From NCBI GenBank assembly GCA_024743435.1, contig JANSWO010000009.1, forward strand, positions 1 through 64,000: a stretch of DNA of 64,000 nucleotides. Direction: 5' to 3'. This DNA comes from Pseudomonadaceae bacterium (GTDB lineage: Bacteria > Pseudomonadota > Gammaproteobacteria > Pseudomonadales > Azotimanducaceae). Position 1 is the first letter of the stretch. Each line of letters begins with the position of its first letter. Shown piece by piece: positions 38,018 through 49,788 of the stretch. The notes under the pieces were generated by a model that saw only the letters and a list, made by a program, of their open reading frames with translations, made no database searches and was not told the DNA's origin. The position numbers and the translations under genes were made by a program.

Positions 38018-38215
38018 CTAGCTCAGCGAGCGCGAATACGGCGCAACGACCTGGGCCGATTCTTGCGCACTGGAGGCTTCGGTCGCAGTTTTGTACTCAC
38101 GCCATACGTGATCACCCAGAGAGAACACCATAATGATGACGCAGAGCCATCCGAGGCCGATGAACCCTTTCATCACCAGGTTTTGCTCAAAGAAGTCTTC
38201 GATCAGATGCCACAT
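38018..38215 (-). CDS. Small single-pass membrane protein
   Basis: A 65-residue protein not recognised. One transmembrane helix spans residues 15-34 (MKGFIGLGWLCVIIMVFSLG), followed by a charged, Ala/Ser-rich tail. ATG start at 38215 with a weak AGGCA upstream. It lies 35 bases before the TerB-like gene on the same strand, so they may share a transcript. Confidence 0.6.
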   Translation of the reverse strand: MWHLIEDFFEQNLVMKGFIGLGWLCVIIMVFSLGDHVWREYKTATEASSAQESAQVVAPYSRSLS

Positions 38216-38410
38216 TGCGTTGCCTAGTCATATTCCAGATACCCCCAGTTTAAATCATCCTGAGCGATTCACCCAGCAATCAACTCGGCCAAAATCGATA
38301 AAGCCCGGACATCGACGGACAACTGGCACCAGCGGCTCGCTGGCCAATCGGGTTCGCCGGCACAGCGCCCACAGTTGCGGGAGCCTTGCTCAACGTCTAG
38401 AGTCCCCGGC

Positions 38411-38539
38411 ATGGAAATCACCCAACAACATGAGCAGCACGCGACGGCGATTACCTTGCACGCGAATTTGCACGCGAGAACGTCTGCGGCGAGCGATGGC
38501 TATTGGCTCGGCTTCTGGTTTGCGTTTAGCAAGCCCTGA
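38411..38539 (+). CDS. Aromatic-rich leader peptide of aroG attenuator
   Basis: A 42-codon ORF, ATG at 38411 and TGA at 38537. Its final part reads DGYWLGFWFAFSKP, so six of nine consecutive codons (38501-38527) specify Tyr, Trp, Phe, Trp, Phe and Phe. It ends 52 bases before a Rho-independent terminator and 172 bases before the DAHP synthase gene. This is the expected layout of a ribosome-stalling attenuator sensing aromatic aminoacyl-tRNAs. Weak point: no clear ribosome binding site is seen in front of the ATG. Confidence 0.78.
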   Translation: MEITQQHEQHATAITLHANLHARTSAASDGYWLGFWFAFSKP

Positions 38540-38540
38540 C

Positions 38541-38590
38541 GCTGCCTGAGCAAAAACAATCGGGGCAGCAGTAACTGCCCCTCGATGTAA
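38541..38590 (+). promoter_or_regulatory. Alternative RNA pairings of the aroG attenuator
   Basis: GCTGCC (38541-38546) can pair with GGCAGC (38564-38569). TCGGGG (38560-38565) can instead pair with CCCCGA (38593-38598) of the terminator 5' arm, giving an antiterminator. A local hairpin GGGGCAG/CTGCCCC (38562-38568 and 38575-38581) competes. A ribosome stalled on the aromatic codons would cover the first segment and favour the antiterminator; this is read from complementarity, not calculated. Confidence 0.6.
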
Positions 38591-38622
38591 AACCCCGAGC
38601 GGCAATGCCCTCGGGGTTTTTT
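38591..38622 (+). terminator. Rho-independent terminator upstream of aroG
   Basis: AACCCCGAG (38591-38599) pairs with CTCGGGGTT (38610-38618), followed by a run of T's to 38622. It lies between the leader ORF and aroG, so transcripts must read through it to express aroG. Confidence 0.93.
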
Positions 38623-38711
38623 CATATTGGGTGAAGCAAAAGCCAGTAGTGGCAACTCAGACGACCTGAACAACCTAACGCAGACCAAGACATGAACAGG
38701 AGTATTCAACG

Positions 38712-39794
38712 ATGCCACTAGACAATCTGAACATCGCGAGACTGGACAAATTGGACACACCAGCACAAATCAAAACGGAGTTACCGCTGTCGGAGGTGGC
38801 AGCAGCCAGTGTCAGTGAGGGTCGCGCGCAGGTAAATGCGATTCTAAACGGTAGCGATCCACGCCTGCTCGTTGTCATCGGACCCTGCTCTATTCACGAT
38901 CTGGACGCGGCGCGCGAGTACGCACGCAAGTTACGCACGCTTCAGGACGAGGTTTCCGACTCCCTGCTTCTGGTAATGCGCGCCTACTTCGAAAAACCGC
39001 GCACGACGGTGGGCTGGAAGGGGTTGGTTAACGATCCCGATCTCGACGACTCGTTTCAGATTGGCAAAGGCATACGGCTCGCCCGCGCCCTGCTCATCGA
39101 GTTAGCCGAACTCGGGCTGCCGCTATCTACTGAGGCCCTTGATCCGATAACACCGCAGTATCTCCAGGACCTGATCAGCTGGTCCGCCATTGGCGCGCGC
39201 ACGACTGAAAGCCAGACACATCGAGAAATGGCCTCTGGACTCTCCTGCGCCGTCGGCTTCAAGAACGGTACCGACGGCGGGCTAGACGTTGCTACCAACG
39301 CCCTTCAGAGCGTCGCCAAGCCGCACCGATTCCTGGGTATAAATCACGATGGCGAGGTGTCTGTCATTCACACCCGCGGAAATCCGAATGCTCACATCGT
39401 GCTGCGCGGCGGCAACGGCGGACCCAACTTCGACGCCGACAGCGTGCGTGCTTGTGAGGCGGCGCTAAACGCTGCCGGTTCGAGCGGCAACATCATGATT
39501 GACTGCTCGCATGCGAACTCCGACAAGGACTATCGCCGGCAGGTGAGTGTTGCACGTGATGTCGCTGACCAGATCGAGGGAGGCAACAGCACCATCAACG
39601 GTCTGATGATCGAAAGCAACTTGAGCGCCGGTAACCAGAAGCTGACACCCGGCGGCAAAGATCTGGCCTATGGCGTATCGATCACCGATGGCTGCATTGA
39701 TTGGGCAGAAAGCGAGGCGCTGATGCGGGAGCTGCATAGCCGGCTTGGCAGCGTGCTTCGAGATCGACGAGATCGATCTGCGGTTTCCCTTTGA
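38712..39794 (+). CDS. aroG: 3-deoxy-7-phosphoheptulonate (DAHP) synthase, class I
   Basis: A 360-residue enzyme joining phosphoenolpyruvate and erythrose-4-phosphate, the entry to the shikimate pathway. It has VVIGPCSIHDLDAAREYA, MRAYFEKPRTTVGWKG, IGARTTESQTHREMASGLS, GFKNGTDG and MIDCSHANSDKDY. The last 20 bases of the gene belong to the first copy of a tandem repeat, so the C-terminus (DRSAVSL) is repeat-encoded. The isozyme specificity (Phe, Tyr or Trp) cannot be read here; the leader suggests control by several aromatic amino acids. Confidence 0.95.
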   Translation: MPLDNLNIARLDKLDTPAQIKTELPLSEVAAASVSEGRAQVNAILNGSDPRLLVVIGPCSIHDLDAAREYARKLRTLQDEVSDSLLLVMRAYFEKPRTTVGWKGLVNDPDLDDSFQIGKGIRLARALLIELAELGLPLSTEALDPITPQYLQDLISWSAIGARTTESQTHREMASGLSCAVGFKNGTDGGLDVATNALQSVAKPHRFLGINHDGEVSVIHTRGNPNAHIVLRGGNGGPNFDADSVRACEAALNAAGSSGNIMIDCSHANSDKDYRRQVSVARDVADQIEGGNSTINGLMIESNLSAGNQKLTPGGKDLAYGVSITDGCIDWAESEALMRELHSRLGSVLRDRRDRSAVSL

Positions 39795-40250
39795 AGAACA
39801 GTGGCCGGCGCGTCTTCGCGAGGCGCCCGGGGGCGCAGCGCTCGGGCAACGACGCGATCTGCGAACCAGAACACCAAACGCGGAGAAGGAGATCGCCGCG
39901 GTCAACCTGCGGTTTCCCTCGCGACGACAGATTTAGCACTCGTCTTCGCGAGGCGCCCGGCGCGTAGCGCTCGGTCAACAACGCGGTCTCCGCACCAGGG
40001 CACCACACGCGGCAAAGGAGATCGCCGCGGTCAACCTGCGGTTTCCCTCGCGACGACAGATATAGCACTCGTCTTCGCGAGGCGTCCGGCGCGTAGCGCT
40101 CGGTTAACGACGCGATCTCCCCACCAGGGCACCACACGCGGAGACGGAGATCGCCGCGGTCAACCTACGGTTTCCCTCGCGACGACAGATATAGCACTCG
40201 TCTTCGCGAGGCGCCCGAGCGCGCAGCGCTCGGGCAACGACGCGATCTCT
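39771..40250. repeat. Tandem array, about four 129-bp units, overlapping aroG stop
   Basis: The word CTGCGGTTTCCCT recurs at a spacing of exactly 129 bases (cggtttccc at 39781, 39910, 40039; the last unit has CTACGG at 40168). Unit 1 is more diverged and includes the aroG stop codon. Each unit has a hairpin CCTCGCGA/TCGCGAGG around AGATATAGCACTC and a second inverted repeat, perfect in unit 4 (GCCCGAGCGC-GCA-GCGCTCGGGC, 40212-40234). Because 129 is divisible by three, frames stay open on both strands, but I see no start with a ribosome binding site and do not call a protein. Confidence 0.93.
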
Positions 40251-40260
40251 GACAGAACCC

Positions 40261-40842
40261 TTACTGGTAGTAGGCGTTCTCCGTCACGGTATGGTCGGTG
40301 ACATCACGAACACCGGACAACTCGGGCAAACGCTCGAGAAGCGTCTGCTCCACGCTCTGTTTGAGCGTGATGTCCACAGCAGCACAGCCCTGGCAACCGC
40401 CGCCGAACTGCAGAATGGCGTAACCCTCGGCATCGATCTCCACCAGCGAAACCATGCCGCCGTGGGATGCGAGGCCGGGATTGATCTCGTTGTACAGCAC
40501 GTAGTTCAGACGGTCCGGCAGCGGCGAGTTTTCGTCCACATTCGGTGTGCGGGCATTAGGCGCCTTGATCGTGAGTTGGCCGCCCATTCGATCTTCAGAG
40601 AAATCCACTTTCGCCTCTTCCAGAAACGGCAAGCTCGGCGAGTCGATCCAGGCGTTGAAACCCTCGTAGGCCACGCTGATGTCTTCTTCCTGATGCTCGC
40701 CAGGGCGGCAGTAGGCAATACAAGTCTCCGCATTCGGTGTGCCCGGCTGAGCCACAAACACCCGGATAGCAACACCCTCTTCACCCTGTTTGGCGAGCAG
40801 GTCTGCCAGATAGGCTTGAGCTGACTCGGTCATTTCTATCAC
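40261..40842 (-). CDS. nfuA: Fe-S biogenesis protein NfuA
   Basis: A 193-residue Fe-S carrier. Residues 1-95 are a degenerate A-type domain ([22 protein letters not shown]) and residues 105-190 a Nfu domain with the cluster-binding [11 protein letters not shown]. Size and order match E. coli NfuA. The start is GTG 40842 with AGGAG at seven bases, giving [12 protein letters not shown] in register with the E. coli N-terminus; ATG 40833 would cut it short. An IscR-like site lies 90-110 bases upstream. Confidence 0.96.
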   Translation of the reverse strand: MIEMTESAQAYLADLLAKQGEEGVAIRVFVAQPGTPNAETCIAYCRPGEHQEEDISVAYEGFNAWIDSPSLPFLEEAKVDFSEDRMGGQLTIKAPNARTPNVDENSPLPDRLNYVLYNEINPGLASHGGMVSLVEIDAEGYAILQFGGGCQGCAAVDITLKQSVEQTLLERLPELSGVRDVTDHTVTENAYYQ

Positions 40843-40929
40843 GCGAATTCTCCTGATCTGCGCTCGGGTTCGGACGTTTGCCGGGGCGAGCAGCGAGGCC
40901 GACCTCGCTCGAACAAACCCTAGCCGATT

Positions 40930-40954
40930 AAACCCGACTAAATTACTCAGGTAT
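40930..40954 (-). promoter_or_regulatory. IscR type-1-like binding site upstream of nfuA
   Basis: The 25 bases beginning AAACCCGACTAAAT and ending ACTCAGGTAT match 23 of 25 positions of the type-1 IscR consensus as I remember it (ATASYYGACTRWWWYAGTCRRSTAT). A minus-strand TACAAT (40958-40953) overlaps its edge, so binding could repress an nfuA promoter. iscR itself is not in the window. Confidence 0.6.
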
Positions 40955-41054
40955 TGTACTTGAGTGCGAGCGAGACGCCAGTGCGGGGGGCATCCTGCAA
41001 ATGACCAATCTCGCCGTCTTGAGCGTCAGTCATCTCTAACCTCTTCATCTTCAA

Positions 41055-41082
41055 TTGAGTTCAGGCTGAGCCCTCATACAAT
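41055..41082 (+). promoter_or_regulatory. Candidate metH promoter
   Basis: -35 TTGAGT (41055-41060), a 16-base spacer, and -10 TACAAT (41077-41082). Transcription would begin near 41089. Confidence 0.55.
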
Positions 41083-41160
41083 AGCCGCCGCAAAGGCCCG
41101 CCGATTCCGGGTCCTGTGACCATGAACGCCAGCTCAAACTCACTTCGGATTTGCCAGACC

Positions 41161-44832
<3,672 letters not shown>

Positions 44833-44946
44833 AGATCAGAGAAGACGAGATGAGATGAGTAGCGAATCACCACCCATCTCACAGCGCCGAGGCCCCGGAC
44901 CTACGCGTCTGGGCCAAGAACCGGGGCTAAAGATGTCGACGAAGAG

Positions 44947-45087
44947 CTAGATGAACGGCGTCCAGCCCGAGATGTAGAATACGGCGATGCCAACGAGCGC
45001 GCTGAAAATCATGCCGATAGCGATGGCATCCGCTCGCGAATCTTCGCCGTCGCCAGGCTGTGCTGCTGAGTCGTATTGATCGGTCAC
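44947..45087 (-). CDS. Small membrane protein (46 residues)
   Basis: A short ORF with GTG start at 45087 and TAG at 44947, preceded by AAGGGATA at good distance. Residues 1-20 are acidic and polar (MTDQYDSAAQPGDGEDSRAD); residues 21-41 form one hydrophobic helix (AIAIGMIFSALVGIAVFYIS), followed by GWTPFI. Not recognised. It is divergent from cysI and convergent with metH. Confidence 0.6.
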   Translation of the reverse strand: MTDQYDSAAQPGDGEDSRADAIAIGMIFSALVGIAVFYISGWTPFI

Positions 45088-45407
45088 TTTACTATCCCTT
45101 ATTGCCTTTCTATGGCTTTATTTGCCTTCATTTGCCCTGATAAGCAAACCCGTTATGTCGGGTCTCTTTTCAGTTTTGTATCGATGCCCTTCGCCGCGCC
45201 GGCGCCACCCATAGACCACAGGGATTAGGCGGCGCTAGTGTAAAGCTCGCCCAGTCGCCAAACAATACTGCGGGCGTTACGGCGCTTGCTGATCTAACGA
45301 TAGACCGTTTACCGATATAGCTTTGATAACTGCTTTGCTATCTTGCGCTCCCGACTCTGGCGGGCCTCTGGCCTGCCTCCAAAAGCAGCAGCAAGAGCGA
45401 ACACCAC
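45088..45407. other. Upstream region of cysI
   Basis: 320 bases without a gene. The part 45100-45140 is T-rich with a doubled TTATTTGCC/TTCATTTGCC. It must contain the cysI promoter and probably CysB sites, but CysB motifs are too loose to place by eye. Confidence 0.5.
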
Positions 45408-47075
45408 GTGTATCGATACAACGATCTCGACAAGCAGTTTGTCGCTGAGCGCGTCGCCCACTATCGCGATCAAACCAACCGTTTCCTCGCGGGCGATCTG
45501 AGCGAGGCCGAGTTCCTGCAGGTTCGCCTGCGCAACGGGCTCTACATCCAGCGGCTCGCCCCCATGCTGCGTGTGGCGGTGCCCTACGGAACCCTGGACA
45601 GCACTCAACTGCGGATGCTTGCCCACATCGCCCGTCACTACGACAGAGGCTATGGACACCTGAGCACACGCCAGAATATGCAGTACAACTGGCCCAAACT
45701 CGAAGAGGTGCCGGACATTCTGGAAGATCTCGCCAGCGTTGAAATGCACGCCATCCAGACGAGCGGCAACTGTATTCGCAACGTAACCACCGATGAGTTC
45801 GCAGGCGTCGCGGCCGATGAATTCGTCGACCCGCGACCATATTGCGAACTGATCCGGCAATGGTCCACGGCGCACCCGGAATTCGACTGGCTACCTCGCA
45901 AGTTCAAAATCGCAGTCAACGGCGCTGGCAGCGACCGGGCTGCAGTGGATGTTCACGATATCGGCATCACCGTGCGACTTGAGAACGACGCCAAAGTCTT
46001 CGACTTCAACGTCGGCGGCGGCTTGGGTCGCACGCCTGTTGTGGGCCCGAGAATCAAATCCGGCGTCGCCATCGAAGACATGCTCACCTATCTCGAAGCG
46101 ATCATGCGCGTGTACAACCGCTTTGGTCGAAGAGACAACAAGTACAAAGCCCGCATCAAGATACTCGTGCGCGCGATGGGTGCTGAAGAGTTTGCTACAG
46201 CCGTCGAGGCAGAGTGGCAGCATTTGAGAGGCTCGGCCTCGACACTGACCGATGAAGAGATTGCCCGCGTCGAAGCCTTCTTCAAACCCCATAACTATGC
46301 AGAACGCAGTGACAGCGATGCCGGTGACTTAGCTGCACAGCGGCTACAACATCCCGGTTTCGACCGCTGGATGCGACACTGTGTGAGCGAACACAAGGTC
46401 GATGGCTTCGCCGCCGTCACGCTGTCGGTCAAGAAGACCGGTATCCCTCCTGGCGATGTCACTGACACACAAATGGAGGCCGTCGCCGATTGGGCAGACG
46501 CCTACGGATTCGGCGAGATCCGCATCTCGCACCAGCAAAACTTCGTGCTGCCGGATGTCGCCCTGGGTAGCCTCTTCGAGCTGTGGCAGAAGGCCACGGA
46601 ACAAGGGCTGGGAGAAGCGAACGTCGGTCTGCTCACCGACATGATCTGCTGCCCCGGCGGTGATTACTGCTCACTAGCCAACGCCAAGTCCATTCCGGTT
46701 GCCGAAGCTATCGCGCGCCGCTTCGATGACTACGACTACCAGCACGATCTGGGCGAACTGGATATCAACATCTCCGGCTGTATGAATGCCTGCGGACACC
46801 ACCACGTCGGCAACATCGGCATCCTTGGCGTGGATAAAAAAGGCGCCGAGTTCTATCAGATATCGCTGGGCGGCCATAGCGGTCATAGTGGCGAGGCCGC
46901 CTCGATCGGTGCAATCGTCGGCCCTTCCGTATCCCGCGCGGAGGTCTGTGATGTGCTGGCCCGAATTCTGGAGACGTTTGTTGCCAGCCGAATAGACGAC
47001 GAATCGTTCATTCACTGCTATCGACGCATCGGCATCGAGCCATTCAAGGAGGCAGTTTATGCCGACGCTGCTTAG
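45408..47075 (+). CDS. cysI: Sulfite reductase, siroheme subunit (CysI/NirA-like)
   Basis: A 555-residue assimilatory siroheme/[4Fe-4S] reductase turning sulfite into sulfide. Two nitrite/sulfite-reductase repeats are visible: RNGLYIQRLAPMLRVAVPYG with HLSTRQNMQYNW near the N-terminus, and RISHQQNFVLPD in the second half. The four cluster cysteines are in MICCPGGDYCSLA and SGCMNACGHHH. No flavoprotein CysJ is near, so ferredoxin or another donor is likely. GTG start at 45408. It overlaps the DUF934 gene by 17 bases, a pairing typical of this reductase type in Pseudomonas. Confidence 0.94.
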   Translation: MYRYNDLDKQFVAERVAHYRDQTNRFLAGDLSEAEFLQVRLRNGLYIQRLAPMLRVAVPYGTLDSTQLRMLAHIARHYDRGYGHLSTRQNMQYNWPKLEEVPDILEDLASVEMHAIQTSGNCIRNVTTDEFAGVAADEFVDPRPYCELIRQWSTAHPEFDWLPRKFKIAVNGAGSDRAAVDVHDIGITVRLENDAKVFDFNVGGGLGRTPVVGPRIKSGVAIEDMLTYLEAIMRVYNRFGRRDNKYKARIKILVRAMGAEEFATAVEAEWQHLRGSASTLTDEEIARVEAFFKPHNYAERSDSDAGDLAAQRLQHPGFDRWMRHCVSEHKVDGFAAVTLSVKKTGIPPGDVTDTQMEAVADWADAYGFGEIRISHQQNFVLPDVALGSLFELWQKATEQGLGEANVGLLTDMICCPGGDYCSLANAKSIPVAEAIARRFDDYDYQHDLGELDINISGCMNACGHHHVGNIGILGVDKKGAEFYQISLGGHSGHSGEAASIGAIVGPSVSRAEVCDVLARILETFVASRIDDESFIHCYRRIGIEPFKEAVYADAA

Positions 47076-47469
47076 TAACGAGGCGATATTGCCTAATGAT
47101 CAACGAGCTTTTCTGGCTTTTGACCTGTGGCAAAACTCGACCCAGCAACCGCTCCTGCTCGAATGCGACGCCGAACCAGACGCATCAGTCACCGAGGCTC
47201 CGGCCATCGCCATCAATTTTCCGGCCTTCAATGATGGCCGTGGTTTATCGCTGGCCGTTCTTCTGCGTACTCGCCTGGGCTTCACCGGCGAGTTGCGCGC
47301 CGTTGGCGATGTGCACCAGGACATTCTCCACTATATGCGCCGCTGCGGTTTCGACAGCTACGAGCTGCCGGACGGTCGCGACCCGGAGCAGGCTCTGAAG
47401 CTGCTGTCTCCGTACAGCGTGCAGTACCAGGCGAGCGTCGAAGATCCCCAGCCGCACTTTCGATCATAG
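47059..47469 (+). CDS. DUF934 family protein (sulfite reductase partner)
   Basis: A 136-residue DUF934 protein, always linked with CysI-type sulfite reductase in related bacteria. Segments AIAINFPAFNDGRGLSLAVLLR, GELRAVGDVHQDILHYMRRCGFDSYEL and GRDPEQALKLL are characteristic. The function is not established; a role in reductase assembly or activity is inferred from strict linkage. ATG start overlapping cysI by 17 bases. Confidence 0.9.
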   Translation: MPTLLSNEAILPNDQRAFLAFDLWQNSTQQPLLLECDAEPDASVTEAPAIAINFPAFNDGRGLSLAVLLRTRLGFTGELRAVGDVHQDILHYMRRCGFDSYELPDGRDPEQALKLLSPYSVQYQASVEDPQPHFRS

Positions 47470-47513
47470 AGCGCATTCCTGAGCCTGGGTATGCCCTGCG
47501 CTAGCGGGGCATA

Positions 47514-48692
47514 ATGGCGACCATGGAAGCGCATTTTCTCGATTCCCTGTTTCTCATCTTTGCCGGCGCAGCGGCCGCCGCCAGCATCGCGCTATTCACA
47601 CGCCAGCCGCTTCTAATGAGCTATATCGCGCTCGGGTGCCTGTTCGGGCCTCATGCTCTGGGCTGGGTGGGCGATGCCAAGTTGCTCGCAGAAATCTCTG
47701 AGATCGGAATCATTTTTCTGCTGTTTCTCCTGGGGCTCGATCTGCCGCTGTCGAAACTGCGTGGCATGTTCGGTCGCACATCTATCGTCGCCATTGTTAC
47801 CTGCGCTGCATTCTTCGGCATCGGCTATGCCTTAATGCTGGCATTTGGGTTCAGCCATTCCGAAGCAATCATCACCGGCATCGCGGTTACGTTCTCCAGC
47901 ACCATCATGGGCATCAAGCTGCTTCCGACCACCGTGTTGCACCATCGCCACGTTGGCGAGATCGTAATCAGCCTGCTTCTGCTGCAGGACTTTCTCGCCA
48001 TTCTGGCCTTGCTGTACCTGGCTAGTAGCGCAGACCCCAGCGCAGACCTCTTCAGCGCGATGTCCCTCACCGTCGCTGCCCTACCCATTGTCGCAGCAGC
48101 GGCGTTTCTCGGAGTGCGCTATGCCCTGCTACCTCTCATCGCCAGGTTCGACGCCTTCGAGGAATTTATCTTTCTCATCGCCGTTGGTTGGTGCCTGGGC
48201 ATTGCTTCGCTTGCTGAAGCAATTGGTCTGTCGTTCACGATCGGAGGCTTTATCGCCGGTGTTGCCTTGGCAACCTCGCCAATCGCGCAATACATCGCGA
48301 CGTCGTTGCGTCCACTTCGTGACTTCTTTCTTGTGCTCTTCTTCTTCACCGTCGGAGCCGGTCTCGATCCCACGCTCCTGCTCGAACTCGCTATACCGAC
48401 TCTCGCACTCACAGCAGCGCTCATCGCGACAAAGCCAGCGATCTTCGCAGCCACGCTGAAGCTGTCGGGTGAGTCGACGGCGGCGAGTTGGGAGGTTGGC
48501 TTCCGTCTTGGCCAGGCGAGCGAGTTTTCGCTCCTGGTGACGTTCCTGGCGGTCAGTGTCGGACTGATGGGAGAGCACGCCGCGCACATTGTTCAGGGTG
48601 CTACGGTGCTCACCTTGGTGTTATCGACTTATCTGGTGATCTTTCGCTATCCAAGCCCAATCGCGGTTTCTGCGCGCTTGCGCCGAGACTGA
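47514..48692 (+). CDS. Kef/CPA2-type cation:proton antiporter
   Basis: A 392-residue inner-membrane protein with about 12 transmembrane helices of the CPA2 (KefB/KefC-like) family. Typical parts are GCLFGPHALGW, EIGIIFLLFLLGLDLP and FSSTIMGIKLLP. There is no C-terminal RCK/TrkA_N domain, unlike KefB and KefC, so nucleotide gating is not expected. The stop codon lies inside a long hairpin shared with the convergent acuI. ATG 47514 or 47523. Confidence 0.9.
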   Translation: MATMEAHFLDSLFLIFAGAAAAASIALFTRQPLLMSYIALGCLFGPHALGWVGDAKLLAEISEIGIIFLLFLLGLDLPLSKLRGMFGRTSIVAIVTCAAFFGIGYALMLAFGFSHSEAIITGIAVTFSSTIMGIKLLPTTVLHHRHVGEIVISLLLLQDFLAILALLYLASSADPSADLFSAMSLTVAALPIVAAAAFLGVRYALLPLIARFDAFEEFIFLIAVGWCLGIASLAEAIGLSFTIGGFIAGVALATSPIAQYIATSLRPLRDFFLVLFFFTVGAGLDPTLLLELAIPTLALTAALIATKPAIFAATLKLSGESTAASWEVGFRLGQASEFSLLVTFLAVSVGLMGEHAAHIVQGATVLTLVLSTYLVIFRYPSPIAVSARLRRD

Positions 48693-48707
48693 GGGCTCAG
48701 TCTCGGC
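48682..48707. terminator. Long perfect hairpin between convergent genes
   Basis: GCCGAGACTGAG (48682-48693) and CTCAGTCTCGGC (48696-48707) are perfectly complementary with two bases between. It includes the antiporter stop codon (48690-48692) and ends 19 bases before the acuI stop. There is no U-tract, so it may stabilise 3' ends or stop transcription on both strands with Rho. Confidence 0.6.
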
Positions 48708-48725
48708 AAGCTTCACGCAGCCAGA

Positions 48726-49727
48726 CTAGGCGGCAAGATTCACCAGGCCACGGCCAACCATCTCGCCAGCCAGTATCCGGTCAATGGCACCAGAGAGTTG
48801 CTCAAGACCGATGTCTTCGCGCATCAGCGACAGGCTATCCAATGCCCAATCACCCGCCAGCTTTTGCCAGATCTGGCGCTTTTGCGCGAGCGGTAACTCC
48901 ACCGAGTCCACACCAAGAAGATTCACGTGACGAAGAATGAAAGGCAAGACTGTTGCGTCGAACGCTGGCGATGCAACCAGGCCACAGGCCGCGACCGAAC
49001 CGCCGTAGCGCAGCGACTTGACGGCATTGAACAACGGCTCGCCACCGACCGTATCAACAGCACCCGCCCAGGTTTCCTTGAGCATGGGCTTGCCGCCACC
49101 CTCGAGTAGCGCTTCGCGTGGCAGAATCTCGGATGCACCCAGCTCCTTCAGATAATCATGCTGGCTCGCCTTGCCGGTTACGGCCGCCACCTCGAAACCA
49201 AGCTTGGCCAACAGAGCAACCGCGACGCTACCAACGCCACCGGTCGCACCGGTAACGAGCACAGGGCCATTGCCCGTTTCGAGCCCACTGCTAATCAGCT
49301 TGTCGACACACAAAGCAGCAGTAAGACCCGCGGTGCCGTACAACATGGAGCTTTCCGGGGTGAGCCCATCGGGCATAGCAACCACCCAGCTTGAGGGCAC
49401 TCGAATCTTCGCACCGAAACCACCAGCGGTGTTCATGCCAAGGTCATAACCGGTCACCAGAACACTGTCGCCGACGCTGAAACCGCTGTCGGCTGCGGCG
49501 TGTGCCACTGTGCCTGCGGCATCGATACCCGGCGTATGGGGGAAGTTGCGCGTCACTCCCGGGTTGCCCGTGGCGGACAAACCGTCTTTGTAGTTCAGGG
49601 AGGAATATTGCACATCAATGAGTACGTCACCGTCAGGAAGATCATCGACATTGCGCTCAATCACCGATCGCGTGAACGTTCGATCATCACCTTTCTCAAC
49701 CCAGAACGCGCGAAACGTCTCACTCAT
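48726..49727 (-). CDS. acuI: Acrylyl-CoA reductase / MDR family oxidoreductase (AcuI/YhdH)
   Basis: A 333-residue zinc-independent medium-chain reductase reducing acrylyl-CoA to propionyl-CoA with NADPH. YSSLNYKDGLSATG, FPHTPGIDAAGTV and the cofactor loop VTGATGGVGSVAVALLAKLGF are diagnostic for the YhdH/AcuI group. Its product would feed the prp genes in this window, or it may detoxify acrylyl-CoA. ATG 49727 with GGGAGAAG upstream; the frame extends to 49772. Confidence 0.92.
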   Translation of the reverse strand: MSETFRAFWVEKGDDRTFTRSVIERNVDDLPDGDVLIDVQYSSLNYKDGLSATGNPGVTRNFPHTPGIDAAGTVAHAAADSGFSVGDSVLVTGYDLGMNTAGGFGAKIRVPSSWVVAMPDGLTPESSMLYGTAGLTAALCVDKLISSGLETGNGPVLVTGATGGVGSVAVALLAKLGFEVAAVTGKASQHDYLKELGASEILPREALLEGGGKPMLKETWAGAVDTVGGEPLFNAVKSLRYGGSVAACGLVASPAFDATVLPFILRHVNLLGVDSVELPLAQKRQIWQKLAGDWALDSLSLMREDIGLEQLSGAIDRILAGEMVGRGLVNLAA

Positions 49728-49788
49728 ATCACTTCTCCCAATAGTCGTTGTTTGGCCGCGCCGTGCCTGCACAGAGCGCCGAATTCAG

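Noticed and set aside
39682-40301. Long open frames on both strands through the 129-bp array that would encode 43-residue repeat proteins
   Set aside because: The openness follows from a period divisible by three and high GC. No start has a ribosome binding site, and both strands are equally open.
40843-41160. SAH or other riboswitch upstream of metH
   Set aside because: The conserved SAH-riboswitch words are absent and the likely leader is only 33-72 bases.
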